From positions 674,115 through 738,114 of the forward strand of contig JBBHKE010001283.1 in NCBI GenBank assembly GCA_037447655.1: a DNA stretch of 64,000 bases, given 5' to 3'. The translations under genes were made by a program, and so were the position numbers. Position 1 is the first letter of the stretch. Each line of letters opens with the position of its first letter. Below are positions 11,764 through 23,473 of this stretch, piece by piece. A model generated the notes under the pieces. That model was not told the origin of the DNA. It saw only the letters and a list, made by a program, of their open reading frames with translations, and did not search any database. Source of the DNA: Zygnema cylindricum (Eukaryota; Streptophyta; Zygnematophyceae; Zygnematales; Zygnemataceae).

Positions 11764-12909
11764 ATGTCTCTATCCAAGAGGGCCGTCTGGGAGGATTCTA
11801 GTGGTTTAGATTCGCACGACAGTTCTCCTGAAGCTCAGGATGCCTTCCACGTGGACCGTGGACCAGCGTCCAAGCGCCAGGCGACAATAGACCTCCGTAC
11901 AGATACAGACGACGAAGCTGCGCATGTCCGACAAGTGGCAGATCACTACAGCGCGAGGGAGAACCAAACAAGAATTCAGAGGGAACATTCGCCTATTATT
12001 CATTTGAAGAAATTAAACAACTGGGTGAAATCAGTGCTGTTGAGGATGTACACGAAACAGAATGATTACGTTTTGGATCTGGCTTGTGGAAAGGGAGGAG
12101 ATCTTGCGAAATGGGAGAAAGCAAATATTGCGTTTTACGCCGGAGTCGATGTGGCCAGCGGTTCCGTGGAAGACGCGAGAAAGCGGTACAACGGAGAGGC
12201 CGAAACCGGGAGACATAGGCGTAAAAACCAACCTATGAGTTTTCCTGCAAGGTTTCTTTGCGCAGATTGCTTCGGGGTTTCAATTGAGGACGCCTTAGAT
12301 GATTTGGCCCCTTTTGACATCATCAGTTGTCAGTTCGCCCTTCACTATTGCTTTGAGACAAAAGAGAGAGCTCGACAAGCTTTAAGGAATGTTTCGGCTT
12401 TGCTTCGGCCCGGTGGAGTTTTCATCGGGACTCTGCCCGACGCCAATACTATTGTACAAAAGTTGAGAGCTTCGGATGAATTAGAGTTTGGGAATGAGGT
12501 GTACAGCATTCGTTTCGATAGTCGCCATGAGTCAAAGCTCTTTCCCTCGAATAGACCTTATGGAATCAAGTACGACTTTCATCTTCAAGACGCGGTCGAT
12601 TGTCCGGAGTGGCTCGTTCCGTTCCCCTCTCTCCAGAGTTTGGCTGAAGAGTTTGACTTAGAGCTTGAGATGAAGGCTAATTTTCACACTTTTATACACA
12701 AACACAGTGTTGAACCAAAGAGTGCAGAATTGATGGGAAAGATTGTAGGTCCAAATTGGCACCAGGAGATAAGAGAAGATGAATGGGATGCCGCTTATTT
12801 GTACATGACTTTTGCATTTAGGAAGAAAGGTCCCAACAGGGCCATAAAAGCGAGGACAAGAACCGTTCCGGCTCTTGTTAGTCCCGACGACATTGTTTAC
12901 ATACCATAG
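11764..12909 (+). CDS. RNMT: mRNA cap guanine-N7 methyltransferase
   Basis: The product should transfer a methyl group from S-adenosylmethionine to N7 of the GpppN cap in the nucleus. The 381-residue intronless frame shows family landmarks in order: VADHYSARENQ (58-68), the SAM-binding motif DLACGKGGDLAKW (105-117), AGVDVASGSVEDARKRY (126-142), and SCQFALHYCFE (188-198), which matches the conserved QFxxHYxFE segment. The C-terminal part has KYDFHL and the EWDAAYLYMTFAF end. The first 55 residues are charged, low-complexity and probably disordered, as in RNMT/Abd1. Length is close to that of other eukaryotic enzymes. The ATG at 11764 is the only one that leaves room for the N-terminal helix. 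The absence of introns contrasts with the 29-intron genes nearby. Confidence 0.93.
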   Translation: MSLSKRAVWEDSSGLDSHDSSPEAQDAFHVDRGPASKRQATIDLRTDTDDEAAHVRQVADHYSARENQTRIQREHSPIIHLKKLNNWVKSVLLRMYTKQNDYVLDLACGKGGDLAKWEKANIAFYAGVDVASGSVEDARKRYNGEAETGRHRRKNQPMSFPARFLCADCFGVSIEDALDDLAPFDIISCQFALHYCFETKERARQALRNVSALLRPGGVFIGTLPDANTIVQKLRASDELEFGNEVYSIRFDSRHESKLFPSNRPYGIKYDFHLQDAVDCPEWLVPFPSLQSLAEEFDLELEMKANFHTFIHKHSVEPKSAELMGKIVGPNWHQEIREDEWDAAYLYMTFAFRKKGPNRAIKARTRTVPALVSPDDIVYIP

Positions 12910-15900
12910 AAGGTCCTTTTTTGGTAGAAACTACATTTTTTTTTTTTAAACAAGATATCAGCGACGAAAGTTTTATCTCAGGTTAGGTTTTTGCTCATGT
13001 CAAAGCCAAATATTCTTTTTGCAGTTTAACCACCTTAATCAAGATTCTGGATCGACCTGCACCATTTGAATTAGGATTATGACAATTAGGGTTATGTGAC
13101 GATTGTGGATTTTTAATCCAGTAGCTTTTTGTTCATCAGAATAAAAAACATTTCAGATCCTTTCACTCGTGTTATTGCTTCCAATGTAGGGCCTTGACTT
13201 GAGATCAAGCTTATGGCTGGAGCAATATGGAACCTCCTGCAATCTTTGTGTTTGTTTACACCCGCATTTTTTTTGGTGATTAAGCCCGTCTGGACGCGAC
13301 TAAACAGCAAGTGCTATGGATTGACGGAAGCGATTAGGATAGCGTAGAGAAATTGGACCAGTAAGGAAAACGTTTATCAAGGAGTCAAATTCACTCTCAA
13401 AAACTTAGGGAACTGAAAGGAGAAAACTTGCGAGGAAGGACTGAATGACATTATTTTTGAAGGCTTACAGAGTTGTGTACAGATTTTCATTTCTGTTGGA
13501 GAATTTAGGTTGGTCGGTTTTGAGTCGATGACATGCAGTTGCGAATGGAGGCAAATCATTGGAAAAGCGGTTACAGTCACAAAGTAGAGGTGAAGATGAC
13601 AAAGCAGACCCTCAGTAAGGGCTTGTCTTTTTTTCCTTAAGAGCAAAGATGAGTCAACAATTGAAGTCGATTGCACTATGTTTTGAACGTCAAACTCAAC
13701 CGATCCTTTCGTTGGGTATCACTTTTAGTAGAGGAGGCTACGTCAAGAGAAAATGAGGCAAAACCTATTTAAAGGACAGGAATTAATTAGAGAAGAGCAA
13801 GATGCGAATCAAGTTTGGAAGTATGAGCCATGTCTTTGGCATTCTCCAGATGCACATTTTTTGCTGGAGTGTGAGCTCATCGTTCCTGCTAACTGTTGAC
13901 ATGATTTTTGTTTGCTATGGTGAGTTAAATCTCTCACTCCGTAGATTTGTGATGATGAAACTGAAAACAGACTGTTAGTGCTTCTAAACTTGGGATAGTA
14001 TCACAGTTGGTTCTCTTTCCACCTCTGTATCTGAAATTTCCAACAGAAAGAACTTCAGTGTGTTGATCCGTGTCTATCTTCATTAGGCAAAGATGCCAGA
14101 GTTCACCTATTTTGGCGCACAAATCAGTAAAGGTTTTAGTTGCTGCAATTGGTACTCTTCAACTTTTACCATATTAAGCCATTTAAAACTTGCAGTTGAT
14201 ACTTCTCACACAAAAGAATCTCAGTTTTTGTTTTTGAGAACAAAACTGTCATAAAGTGAAGCAACGGTGATGTGTTTTTTCAACTTTTAACAGAACCTCA
14301 ACTTTTAAACTCTTTCTCTTAATTCAGATCAATGCCGTGGACAAAAACTTGGACCTATAATGAACTGGAGTGTACCAGATGGACTAGCTTGGATCCTTAA
14401 AAGGTACTTCTACTTCAACAGAAAGTACATTCCTTTGGGAGTTTGAAACCACCTATGGCCGCAAAACTTATCTGGTTAGTCACAGCTGAACACAGCCAAT
14501 CTCATAGGCAAAGTTTGGATTCAGTTGCTCCGAGTGGAGGATTTTTTTTTTTGTTTCTTGTCAGTGGAGGGACGAGGAGGGTTTAAGCTTTTGTTCCCAT
14601 AAGCTCTGAAAAAATAAAACAATCTTGGTCTCGTTCAGAGCCAAATGTTCAAGGCTTATTCTGCCTTGGTTCCACTCAGTTTTTGGTTTTTTGAATAAAA
14701 TCACATTGATCGGTTTTCAATGGCCTAGTGTGATTTGATTTTTGGTGTTCGATTTACAATATCATGTGAACGTTGGTCTTTACTTATGTTTGTTTTGAAT
14801 TTTGTCTCTTTTGTGCGATATCTTTGTGGATTTAAACTCAATGAGACAGATTCTATTTCTTCTTAATCGATGTTGCTGAAACTTTCATGAGGATTATACG
14901 CCAATCTGTTTTTTAAACAGTGTATATCAAATAGTACTTTAGGTCTTTTCCAGCACTCTCATTTGGTTCCAAGGTCGGTGTTTTTAGAGTTTTGAATAAT
15001 GTTGCATTAGCTGGTTAGGATTTTTCATAGGGTAACATAACGTTGAAGAAATTAGCCTTGATGTCGAGGGTGAATCGTAGTACAGTTTTAGGTGAACCAT
15101 GTTTGTACCTTTTCTCAAAAAACTGTACAAATTGTACGATTTGCCTTCAAAATGAGGTTAAAACTTGGATAGCGTGATTACTAGTGTTGTGTATCGGTGA
15201 ATTTCTTATCGGCGATAAATCCGATAACTGAAGTATTGATTATCATTATCGGTAAAGGGGCCGATAAATTACGATCTATTGTTATTGGTAATTATCGTCG
15301 ATATTCTGATACATCGGTACCGATTACCGATATTGGGTATATGGCCAAGCTAGGCAGTGGAAATGGGAAATGGATTAATGGGTTAATGGGTTTATCGGTA
15401 ATAGGTTTTAATGGGTTTATTGGTTTTAGGTTATGGGAATGGGTGTTTGCCACCCTTGTCATTAAAAAGAAGGGGAACCTCTTTGCCTGGTTGACAGTTG
15501 GTTGCACCGTCAAGTAGGTGATCGTTTTCATCCATAGTTTAATTTTTTCCTGAACCAACTTACATGACTATAAAATGGTGTAGTTGTTTTAATCTTTTTC
15601 GAATACTGTTTTACGGATTCTGTTTAGATTCTTGTATCTGACTACTTGTATTAGTTGAATTCAAAACTTATGTAAAAGATCAGCTTGTTCTTATCAAGGA
15701 ATTATACCGACTATGTCTCGTGGCATTAATAACACTCCAGTTTTTTTGCCCTCTGACCACAAATTAGTGCTGACATTCCTTTCCCCTTCATGCTAATTCT
15801 TAAGCGGTTGATAAAACAACCACGGTATTTTTAACTGAATTGGACTTCGTAAGACTAACATAAACCTCACGGTACGTCTTTACTCTAATAACAGATCACA

Positions 15901-17150
15901 TCTAGTCTTTGGTTGATCATAGTGGATGGGAAATTGGTGAGTGATGTCCTCTTACTTAAAACTGTTTTGTTGCTTTCACTGTTTTCTGTCGATATGACAG
16001 TTATGCTGTTGTCATACTGTGCAATACTCTTTACATGATGTCCATCCACTATTCATATTCCGGTTTTGCAACATAAATACAATTGCTACTGTGTGTTTTG
16101 CAGATGTTTTACGTCAAAAGAGGATGTGCTCCAACAGTTTTGGTCAATTCTAGTCGACATGGTTGTAAAATATTGTGTTACCTTATACAATTTGTTTCAA
16201 TTTTTATCTTTATTTTGCTTTTAATCCACTTCTACGCTCAGATGGTTTGCCATTGCGTTTTTATTTTCTTTTTAAATTTGGTTTATTAGTATTGCCCTTC
16301 AAAATTTAGTGCTGTAGCACTCAGACAAATACCATGTTATTTTTAGGGTCCAAGAACAGTGTTTACATGATTTATAACTCTCTTTAAGACAGTTATGAAA
16401 ATCATAAACCAGCAATCAAGCAATCTGCAAAGAGGCACCAATATTAACAAAGAATTGGCAGACCAAACAAAGACCGTATCTTCTGGTAGTCAAATTTAAA
16501 TTGTCCTTTACCATATTGTATTTGTACTGTAGGTTATTTGTTTTTTCTCTGTTTTTTTTTGTTTCTTCGATCAATGTAGGCTGTACGTCTGAAATGAAGA
16601 AAATATTCAACCCTAAATGGATTGTTTCTTTTCCTTTCTTTGTAGTTTTATTTTCATTTTATTATTATCAGTCTTTTTGGATTTCACGATATTTACACGA
16701 ATTTCCTATTCTTATTCGCAATTTTCTAGGTACACCCCTCTTTAAAACGAGAAAAGTGATTCTACCAAAATATTTTGCAACAACTTGCAAAATTTCTGTA
16801 AAAAGACCTCACAGGGTAAATTAAAAGCACGATGGTAAACCATCTGAGTCTGGGGGTACAAAAGGGGTGGTATGGCCAAAACTGAAAAACTACAAGCTGG
16901 GCAATAAAAAACAAAGAAAGCAACGTGAACACAAAAATGGCAAGTAGAATAAAAGCACCCAAACTCAAAATGAAAAGTACAGCAGCTCACTAAACCAAAA
17001 CTACAATCCCAACCCCAACTCAATTAAATATCTACGAAAAGCAACCCCGTAAGTCCCCCCAACCCGGTGGAATTTCTATAAAGGTACTACAAAAAAACAT
17101 TTGCTTCATAATCAAAAATGGGCCTACTGAATCAAAACGTCACTAACGAT
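12910..17150. other. Long noncoding stretch, no gene recognised
   Basis: A possible AATAAA for the cap methyltransferase lies at 13140-13145. The rest is A-T rich, T-rich on the plus strand, and has only short open frames without domains. A hAT-like terminus (TAGTGTTGTGTATCGG) begins at 15182, followed by TATCGG/CCGATA-rich DNA to about 15350. I could not find its other end. Several GTGATGATGA-like words (for example near 13948) resemble snoRNA C boxes, but no full C/D structure was found. Confidence 0.4.
15182..15350. mobile_element. hAT-like family B fragment
   Basis: It starts TAGTGTTGTGTATCGGT, the same terminus as the elements at 37953-38398, 42493-43269 and 43615-44024. It has the same alternation of CGATAA and TTATCGG words inside. 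The right terminus is missing. Confidence 0.5.
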
Positions 17151-17156
17151 TCCTGG

Positions 17157-17162
17157 TTTATT
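17157..17162 (-). terminator. Polyadenylation signal of the minus G8 gene
   Basis: AATAAA on the minus strand lies about 90 nt after the stop codon at 17249, a typical distance for 3' end formation. Confidence 0.6.
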
Positions 17163-17248
17163 GAATTGCCACACACTCCAGAACTCTCACTGCAACTGAG
17201 ACAGGGAGAGTGGATAAAGCCAGAAAAAAAATAGCCTCGATCTAACGA

Positions 17249-20200
17249 TTAAATCCGATCGAGAGGAGGCGCTGGTGTGCAATTGAACGCTTCTCTTATG
17301 CCCATTATTGCCATATCAAAATACATAGAGTAGAGACTCCATGTAGAACTGTGTAGCTCGACTGCAATCACATTGGTCCCAGCTTTCAACCATCCTCCGG
17401 ATAAAAGAGTGTAAAAAGTCCCGCCTCTTTTAGAAGCTAAGACAGTCGAGTTAAGAGGAGTCGTTGGGAGGTTTATGCGGTAGGCCTCATTGCCGTTGAT
17501 GTACACAGCCTGAAAAAAAGATGCCAGGTGAGAGTATACAGAATATTAGTGTTACCATCTCACTGAACTTCATTTCATTGAGTTCACATTCAAAAACACA
17601 CAGGAAATTACTATAATCTGCAAGAATTTGTAGCGTTTCACGTACATACTTTTTTGCCTTATTCAAGCTCATTCATAACAGAAAAATGTGCCACTGCAAA
17701 ATGAGATCAAGCAAAAGCTGGTTACAGAAGCCGGTAACAGTTTAAAATTAATAACAGAACATCCTTTGGTAAGTTAAGATTGTGAGAAGATTGTGAGACT
17801 CGTACCGCGGCGTCCACCACTACCAGCTGACTCTCGAGTCGGAAATAGCACTGTGCTTCTGGAACCTCAACCGTTCTTCTGAAGTAATATGTGCGTTGAG
17901 GATCAGTTATATTTGGCCCAACATACAGAGTTGTCTTCCTACTTTTTTGATTCACCGTAGCAATAGGCGCAAATCCTGCGCATATACATCACCGTATCCT
18001 TGTCAGTTCCTCTGCTTTGGGGGCTTGGCAAGAATGTGAAGGGAGTTCGAGGCGGTAAAGAAACCAATTTGTGAGTTAAAGTGGGTACCTGACAACCACG
18101 ATGAATCATTGAAGCTGGGCATCATCCAATCGGGAGGAGGCAAGGGGAGACTGGCGTCTGAAAACTGCCAGAAGGAGTTTGTCTGTAAAGAACAAGTACG
18201 AGGTGGTTCACATGTGTCAAGAAAAAAATAGCGTGATAATAAACACAGCTACACTACAGCTAAGGGATTTAGATTGATGGTTTTGCATAGCCACACTTTG
18301 TTTCAAAATTCCAGTACAAATGGTGCTCAATACTTCTTATATACTTCCTATGCATAGGAAGTCATATATGCTCAGTTGAAAAAAACATTTTGTGGATGTA
18401 AGAACTTTGGTTAGCCTCTGCATTTGTAAGTCCTCTTTCGAAAAGGACGTACCTTGAAAACCGTCTGATTCACTTGGCGTACACAACTAGTTGTCGATCC
18501 TGAAATGACAGAGCATGGCAAGGAAACGTTGCGAGACAACGCCAGGTCAAAGGCCGAGAGCCTTCTCCGTGTCCATGCGGCATGGACTTCCGCGGCAATC
18601 CAGTTTGTCCCGACCTGCGACACCGGATGGGGAAAACTGGATGGATTTTTTTGAATGCTTTAAAGCTGTTAAAACAAATGTGGCATCCCCAAAGGTTGTA
18701 GAGTTTTTGTACGTACACGACAACTGGTGATACAGGTTACAAAAAAATGTCATTGTTCAATAAAATCGTACATTTTTCTGCACGATTACTTTGGTTACTG
18801 AACCGGGAACGCCAGTTACAGCATACGTGTAATTCCCCTATAATGCGGCATTATAGATTGAGTGAAACCATTGAAACAAAAATCTCTCAGCAAAGACAAT
18901 TTGTATAGTTTTACTGTGGACCCTAACTGTCACACATGTAATTTGGTAAGCCAGAGCTACCTCTTGTAATGTAGCATAACAAAAAAATCTGATAAAAATA
19001 TCCGTAATTGGTAAACGCTTCCGAAGTCATGTCTTACCAGGTGAGCCACAAGAGGAAAAATAACAATGGTTTGTCCAATCCTTTTCCTACCTGAACAGCT
19101 GTACTTGTATTCCGGAAGCAGGCCTGGCAAGGTTCATAAGCTTGAGGATGGCTGCCGTTCCATTGAGTGCCGGTGGTGGATGTCGCAAGAGTGGTGAAAT
19201 TAATGGAGGTGTTAAACGGCATTAGGGTTCGGCGGAGCTCTATTCCATTTAAGTAGATGACAGCGCCGTCCACTTTCCAAAGGGTGAAGTCTGTAAGACG
19301 CCATCGGCCAATCAGCACCTTGAGTGAATGATTTTTGCAAATGATTTTCTCTTCCAGTAGCGGAAAGATGTTCATATGAGAACGTCAAGTTTTTACCAAG
19401 ATGATCGACGAATTGCAATCTTTCGCTAGATAAACTATTAGTGTAGGGGAACAAATAGTGCTATTAACGCTATTTTCGGTTCAAGGATTTAAAGCCAACA
19501 AATCATCAGTTTTAATTTACACACATAACACTAGTTTATTTACACATTCCCGTAGTGTTGCAGCTGTGGTCTGTGTACACATAGTCAACGTTTGAGCGTG
19601 AGAATAGGTTCGGGCGATTTCTCATGGTTTTTTGTACTATGAATCAAATTTAACTGTACGTCGACGCCGAGTTGATACTTTTTATGTACTTCTGTACGAA
19701 ATAAGGAAAACGTACGAGCTGACACATTGCGTACTTATTTCCTACATAAACGTAAAAGGAAAAAATATATTAATTCATTCTATTATAGGTTCAAGGTTCG
19801 TAATTTACGGGCGCCGACATAGTGTTAGTAACACTAACAACGTTTCACGCTGCACTGAAACATCATCTTTTAAAGCTGAATGGAAAGTCACACGAGGGAA
19901 ATCCGGAAACGCACCGAAGCTGTATGTGGAATCGGCCTCCTCCGGCGATAGGACAAACGACTTCAAGTAGTACGACGTGACGTTGATTGGGTCAGTCATA
20001 TAGTTTCGCATGACCGTGTTGTAAATTCCAACTCTGTCCATACTAAAGCCGAGAGGGGCAGTTCCATTCGGCCAAGTTCCGTTCAGTATTCTGCAGAGAC
20101 AGGAAAAATTGTAAACTGTAGTTAAAAAAACTGGAGCTGAGACTGGCAAGGAAACGGGCTGGAAAACACATCCAGGTGTCGGTTACGGTATTGCAAATGC

Positions 20201-23200
20201 GTCGCAGTTTCCTGTTGCCTCGGAAATAGGGGGCGGAACTGGAAGAAATGCGAACCATTCCTCTAAACTTCATTTTGGACACATCGAGTAATAACACTTT
20301 CGACGTGTCACCCGCATTTTTTAAGGTTAAATCGTACGGATCTCACAATTTTCTGGGTACAGTACACCGTGTATCGCTATTAGTGTTAATCTTTTTTTCG
20401 CCACTTAAAACATTTTTTCTCCGTACACTCTTGTCCGATTTTCACATGGAGACCGCCAATGGGAAGGTGAGAATCTTGGCTTCTAATCGCAAACGTCAGA
20501 TCCATAATCCGACGAGCGTGAACGGAAAGTGGCAAAAAAAACATTAACACAGCGATTCACGGTGTAGTGTAATGTAAGGCTTGCTATAAAAGTGTCGATT
20601 TAGTGATTTACCCCCACCATCAGGGCAAATTTCTTCATGTAATTACCGTACCTTACCATCAAATACTATACAAGCACATGAATTTAACGGTTACACTTCG
20701 AGCATGAATAGACACTCACCCTTGTTTCCACTGAGGGTTAAATTTCTCCATATTTCCACCTTTGTCATAATAAAGCCAGGTCGAATTTTTTGGCCACAGC
20801 TGCTGCACAAATGTGGCATTGGTCAGGGGAAGGCATGATCCTTTAAAGCAGGCTTGGCCTCTAGGGCAGTCCAGCTGGTCAGGGCCGTTGTCGGTAAGCC
20901 CGTCGCAGTTGTCATCCACGCCATTGCATCTGAGAGAGGAAAGACAATTTTACCGGTTTAGGAAAGAGTCGTGAGGTTTTACAGTTTTGCGGTTTTGGAA
21001 AAGACATACTTGTATTGTTTTGAAAATCAAAATCTTGTGAACATTTTTCCATCTTGTTCATTTTTCTTTCAAAGTCGTTGTTTACACATCGCAGATGTAT
21101 TCCATATCCAAGCTCTTACAACTTTCTTTGAGAAGTAAGAATCAATAGGAAATGACTTCGAACAACTGGTTCAAGGAGGCAACATATCCTATTAGACGCC
21201 GAGTATCCCGTTATTGATATTATTTTTAGTATTGATACGCTGTGAGGCAAGTATCTCAAATTACGGCTCTTTGACATCTGCCGGTTTTACCTTTGATGTA
21301 ACCAGAGAAACTTTTAAACACGCAAATTACGCAAACAACAAGGTTATTTGAAAAAGAAAAGAAATCTCAAGATGCTTCAGCAAATACTGCAAATATGTTC
21401 CACAGCTCTGTTGTTTGGTTCTCTGGAGGTATGATGTCCGTACGTTTCAGTGTAAACAAGTGGAGCCGTGCATCTCTGGAAGATTCCGGCAATGCAGGTT
21501 TCGATCCCTGGTCCACAGGCTGTCCGACAAACTCGAGTCAACAAATTCCCATTGCCATCTTCGTCCACTTGGCCTGCAATTGACAAAGACACCTGCTTCG
21601 TTATTAGACTAATAATAATTGGAAATATTAGGAAACTCTGATTGTTTGCATAGAAAAATACTGGTGGTTCATTTCCGCTATGTAACATTGAAAAAAAAGG
21701 AATTTTGTTTTGTGGTTCTGGGTAAACTTGTACTGAGCAATACGGGGGGGGCAATATTATAATTACTTACACAGTATAACCAGGACTTTTTAGAGTTATG
21801 CATTTGTCTGTAGTAACCTATGAAGGATGCTCTCATTCTAAGCTGAACCTCATTAGGAAACAAAAGTACACTCAACATGGAGACTTTCAGGTCATTGGCA
21901 GCCGAGAATAATAGGGAAACCATACGAGCCCTGTAACTGGCCTAACTGGCTCAATAATCTTTGTATCCACGCAGGACATTGTACTTTTCTGTGAAAAACG
22001 TTCATTTTTCTGTACAATTAAGGTGATTACTGATCAGTATCGTCAGTAATAGCATATGTATGATTATACTTATGTAACGTACCATTTAAGTCGTTGTCCA
22101 CTCCATCGCAAACCTCCGGGGTAATCATTGGCATGGAGCACGATTGTCTGCCACAGCAAGAAACGCCAACAACACTTTGCTTGTACTTATGATAACAAAT
22201 ACTTTCTGACATTTTAAGCAGGAAAATGAAAATATTTCAAGAATAACCTTGAGAAGCATAGTAGAGGGCCACTGCAGAGGAACTGCTTACCTTCGAGTAC
22301 CTGATACTCGAATGTCAAATGCGACTTGGATTGCTTGTAGGCCTCCTGTGTGGACTTCTGCAGCTAAGGTGTTGGAACCTTCCACAAGATACAGGGAGTT
22401 GTTTCCACCAGGAAGAGATACGGTAAAAGTTTGCCAGGGGGCGTATGAGGTACTCCACGGAGCCTGAAATGTGGACAAATTGAAACAGGCAAAGTCAGGC
22501 TTGGTTAACATCTAAGATTTACATATTGTTGTGAGATGAAAATCCTGTTAGATTTATATGGATGCAAGTTAAAGGTAAAAATTTAGTCTATTGGTGCCAA
22601 GTACAAGGCTATAGTGGCTAGTACAAGGCATTGTTCAATAGTAATTTTTACACTTTTAGCTAACCTGTCTTCAAGTTTAAATGACCTCACGCTAAAACTA
22701 AATGATCGGCCAAGGATGCTCGTGTACACCACTTGGACTAGCTTCACTTCTATCCACTTAATGTTTTGTATTCAATCCTGTCAGTGAGTTTTTGAAAGGA
22801 GCTTCCAGTTGGTCTGGTATAGGTATCTTCAAGACATTCAGATATAAATGCATACCGTTGTTGCATTGGATATGGTCCCATTCGGCATGTTGAGACGCAT
22901 CATTTCCCTTCCATTCAGATACAGTACAACACCATCGTCCACAGTGACATTCACTTGGAGGGCCGAGAAACAACCGGATTCCACAATGTTGAAGTTTCGA
23001 CGGAAATAGTAGGTTGTAGTATTGGCCTTGGTAATTCTGGTCTTTAGACGAGGATCATTCCCTGACAGCCATGGAAAACCAGTCCAATTTTTTGGCTTGA
23101 GTGGTGGTGCAAGCAACCGTAGGAGTCGAATTAAAGTCAGGTTGATGTCCCCAGCCATGCATGACCAAGGAATACATTTTGATGAAGGATAATAGCGTAC

Positions 23201-23473
23201 CAGATGCTTACAAGTCATGTGCACATTTGTTTAATACGAACTTTGGTATAAAAACCAATTGCTCCAGTACAAATCAAGATTTTTTCCTAAAACTATTAGA
23301 AACCAATAAGGTCAATGTACAATATCGGCTTACAATTGCTGAAACCAAGTTGAGCAGTGCCAATCTTCCAGCTGCTCGTGTCCGTAAGGGGACTCCAGAA
23401 GAATGGGCGCAATTCCAGGCCAGAGTCGTTATATAACCACTCTCTTCCTCCCCAAACAATGCTGCACTGGATG
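17249..23473 (-). other. Three jelly-roll modules and MopE-like segment of paralog 1 (exons 19-30)
   Basis: Module 1 (exons 19-21) has YYFRRNF, DDGVVLYLNGREMMRLNMP and LAAEVH. Exons 22 to 24 carry CDGVDNDLNG, the Cys-rich RTACGPGIETC and DDNCDGLTDNG, matching the putative metal-binding MopE-type repeat. Module 2 (exons 24-27) has WLYYDKGGN, VDGAVIYLNGIELRR and IAAEVH. Module 3 (exons 28-30) has YYFRRTVEVP, VYINGNEAYR and IAVELH. The aspartates of the DDG turn are lost progressively from module 1 to module 3. Confidence 0.75.

Noticed and set aside
13945-14010. C/D-box snoRNA-like words (GTGATGATGA, CTGA)
   Set aside because: The C and D boxes are only a few bases apart and there is no terminal stem or internal C'/D' pair.
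15197-15517. 106-codon frame with repeated NGxxGxxVIGF
   Set aside because: It is produced by TATCGG/GGGTTTA-type repeats of a hAT-like fragment and has no domain.
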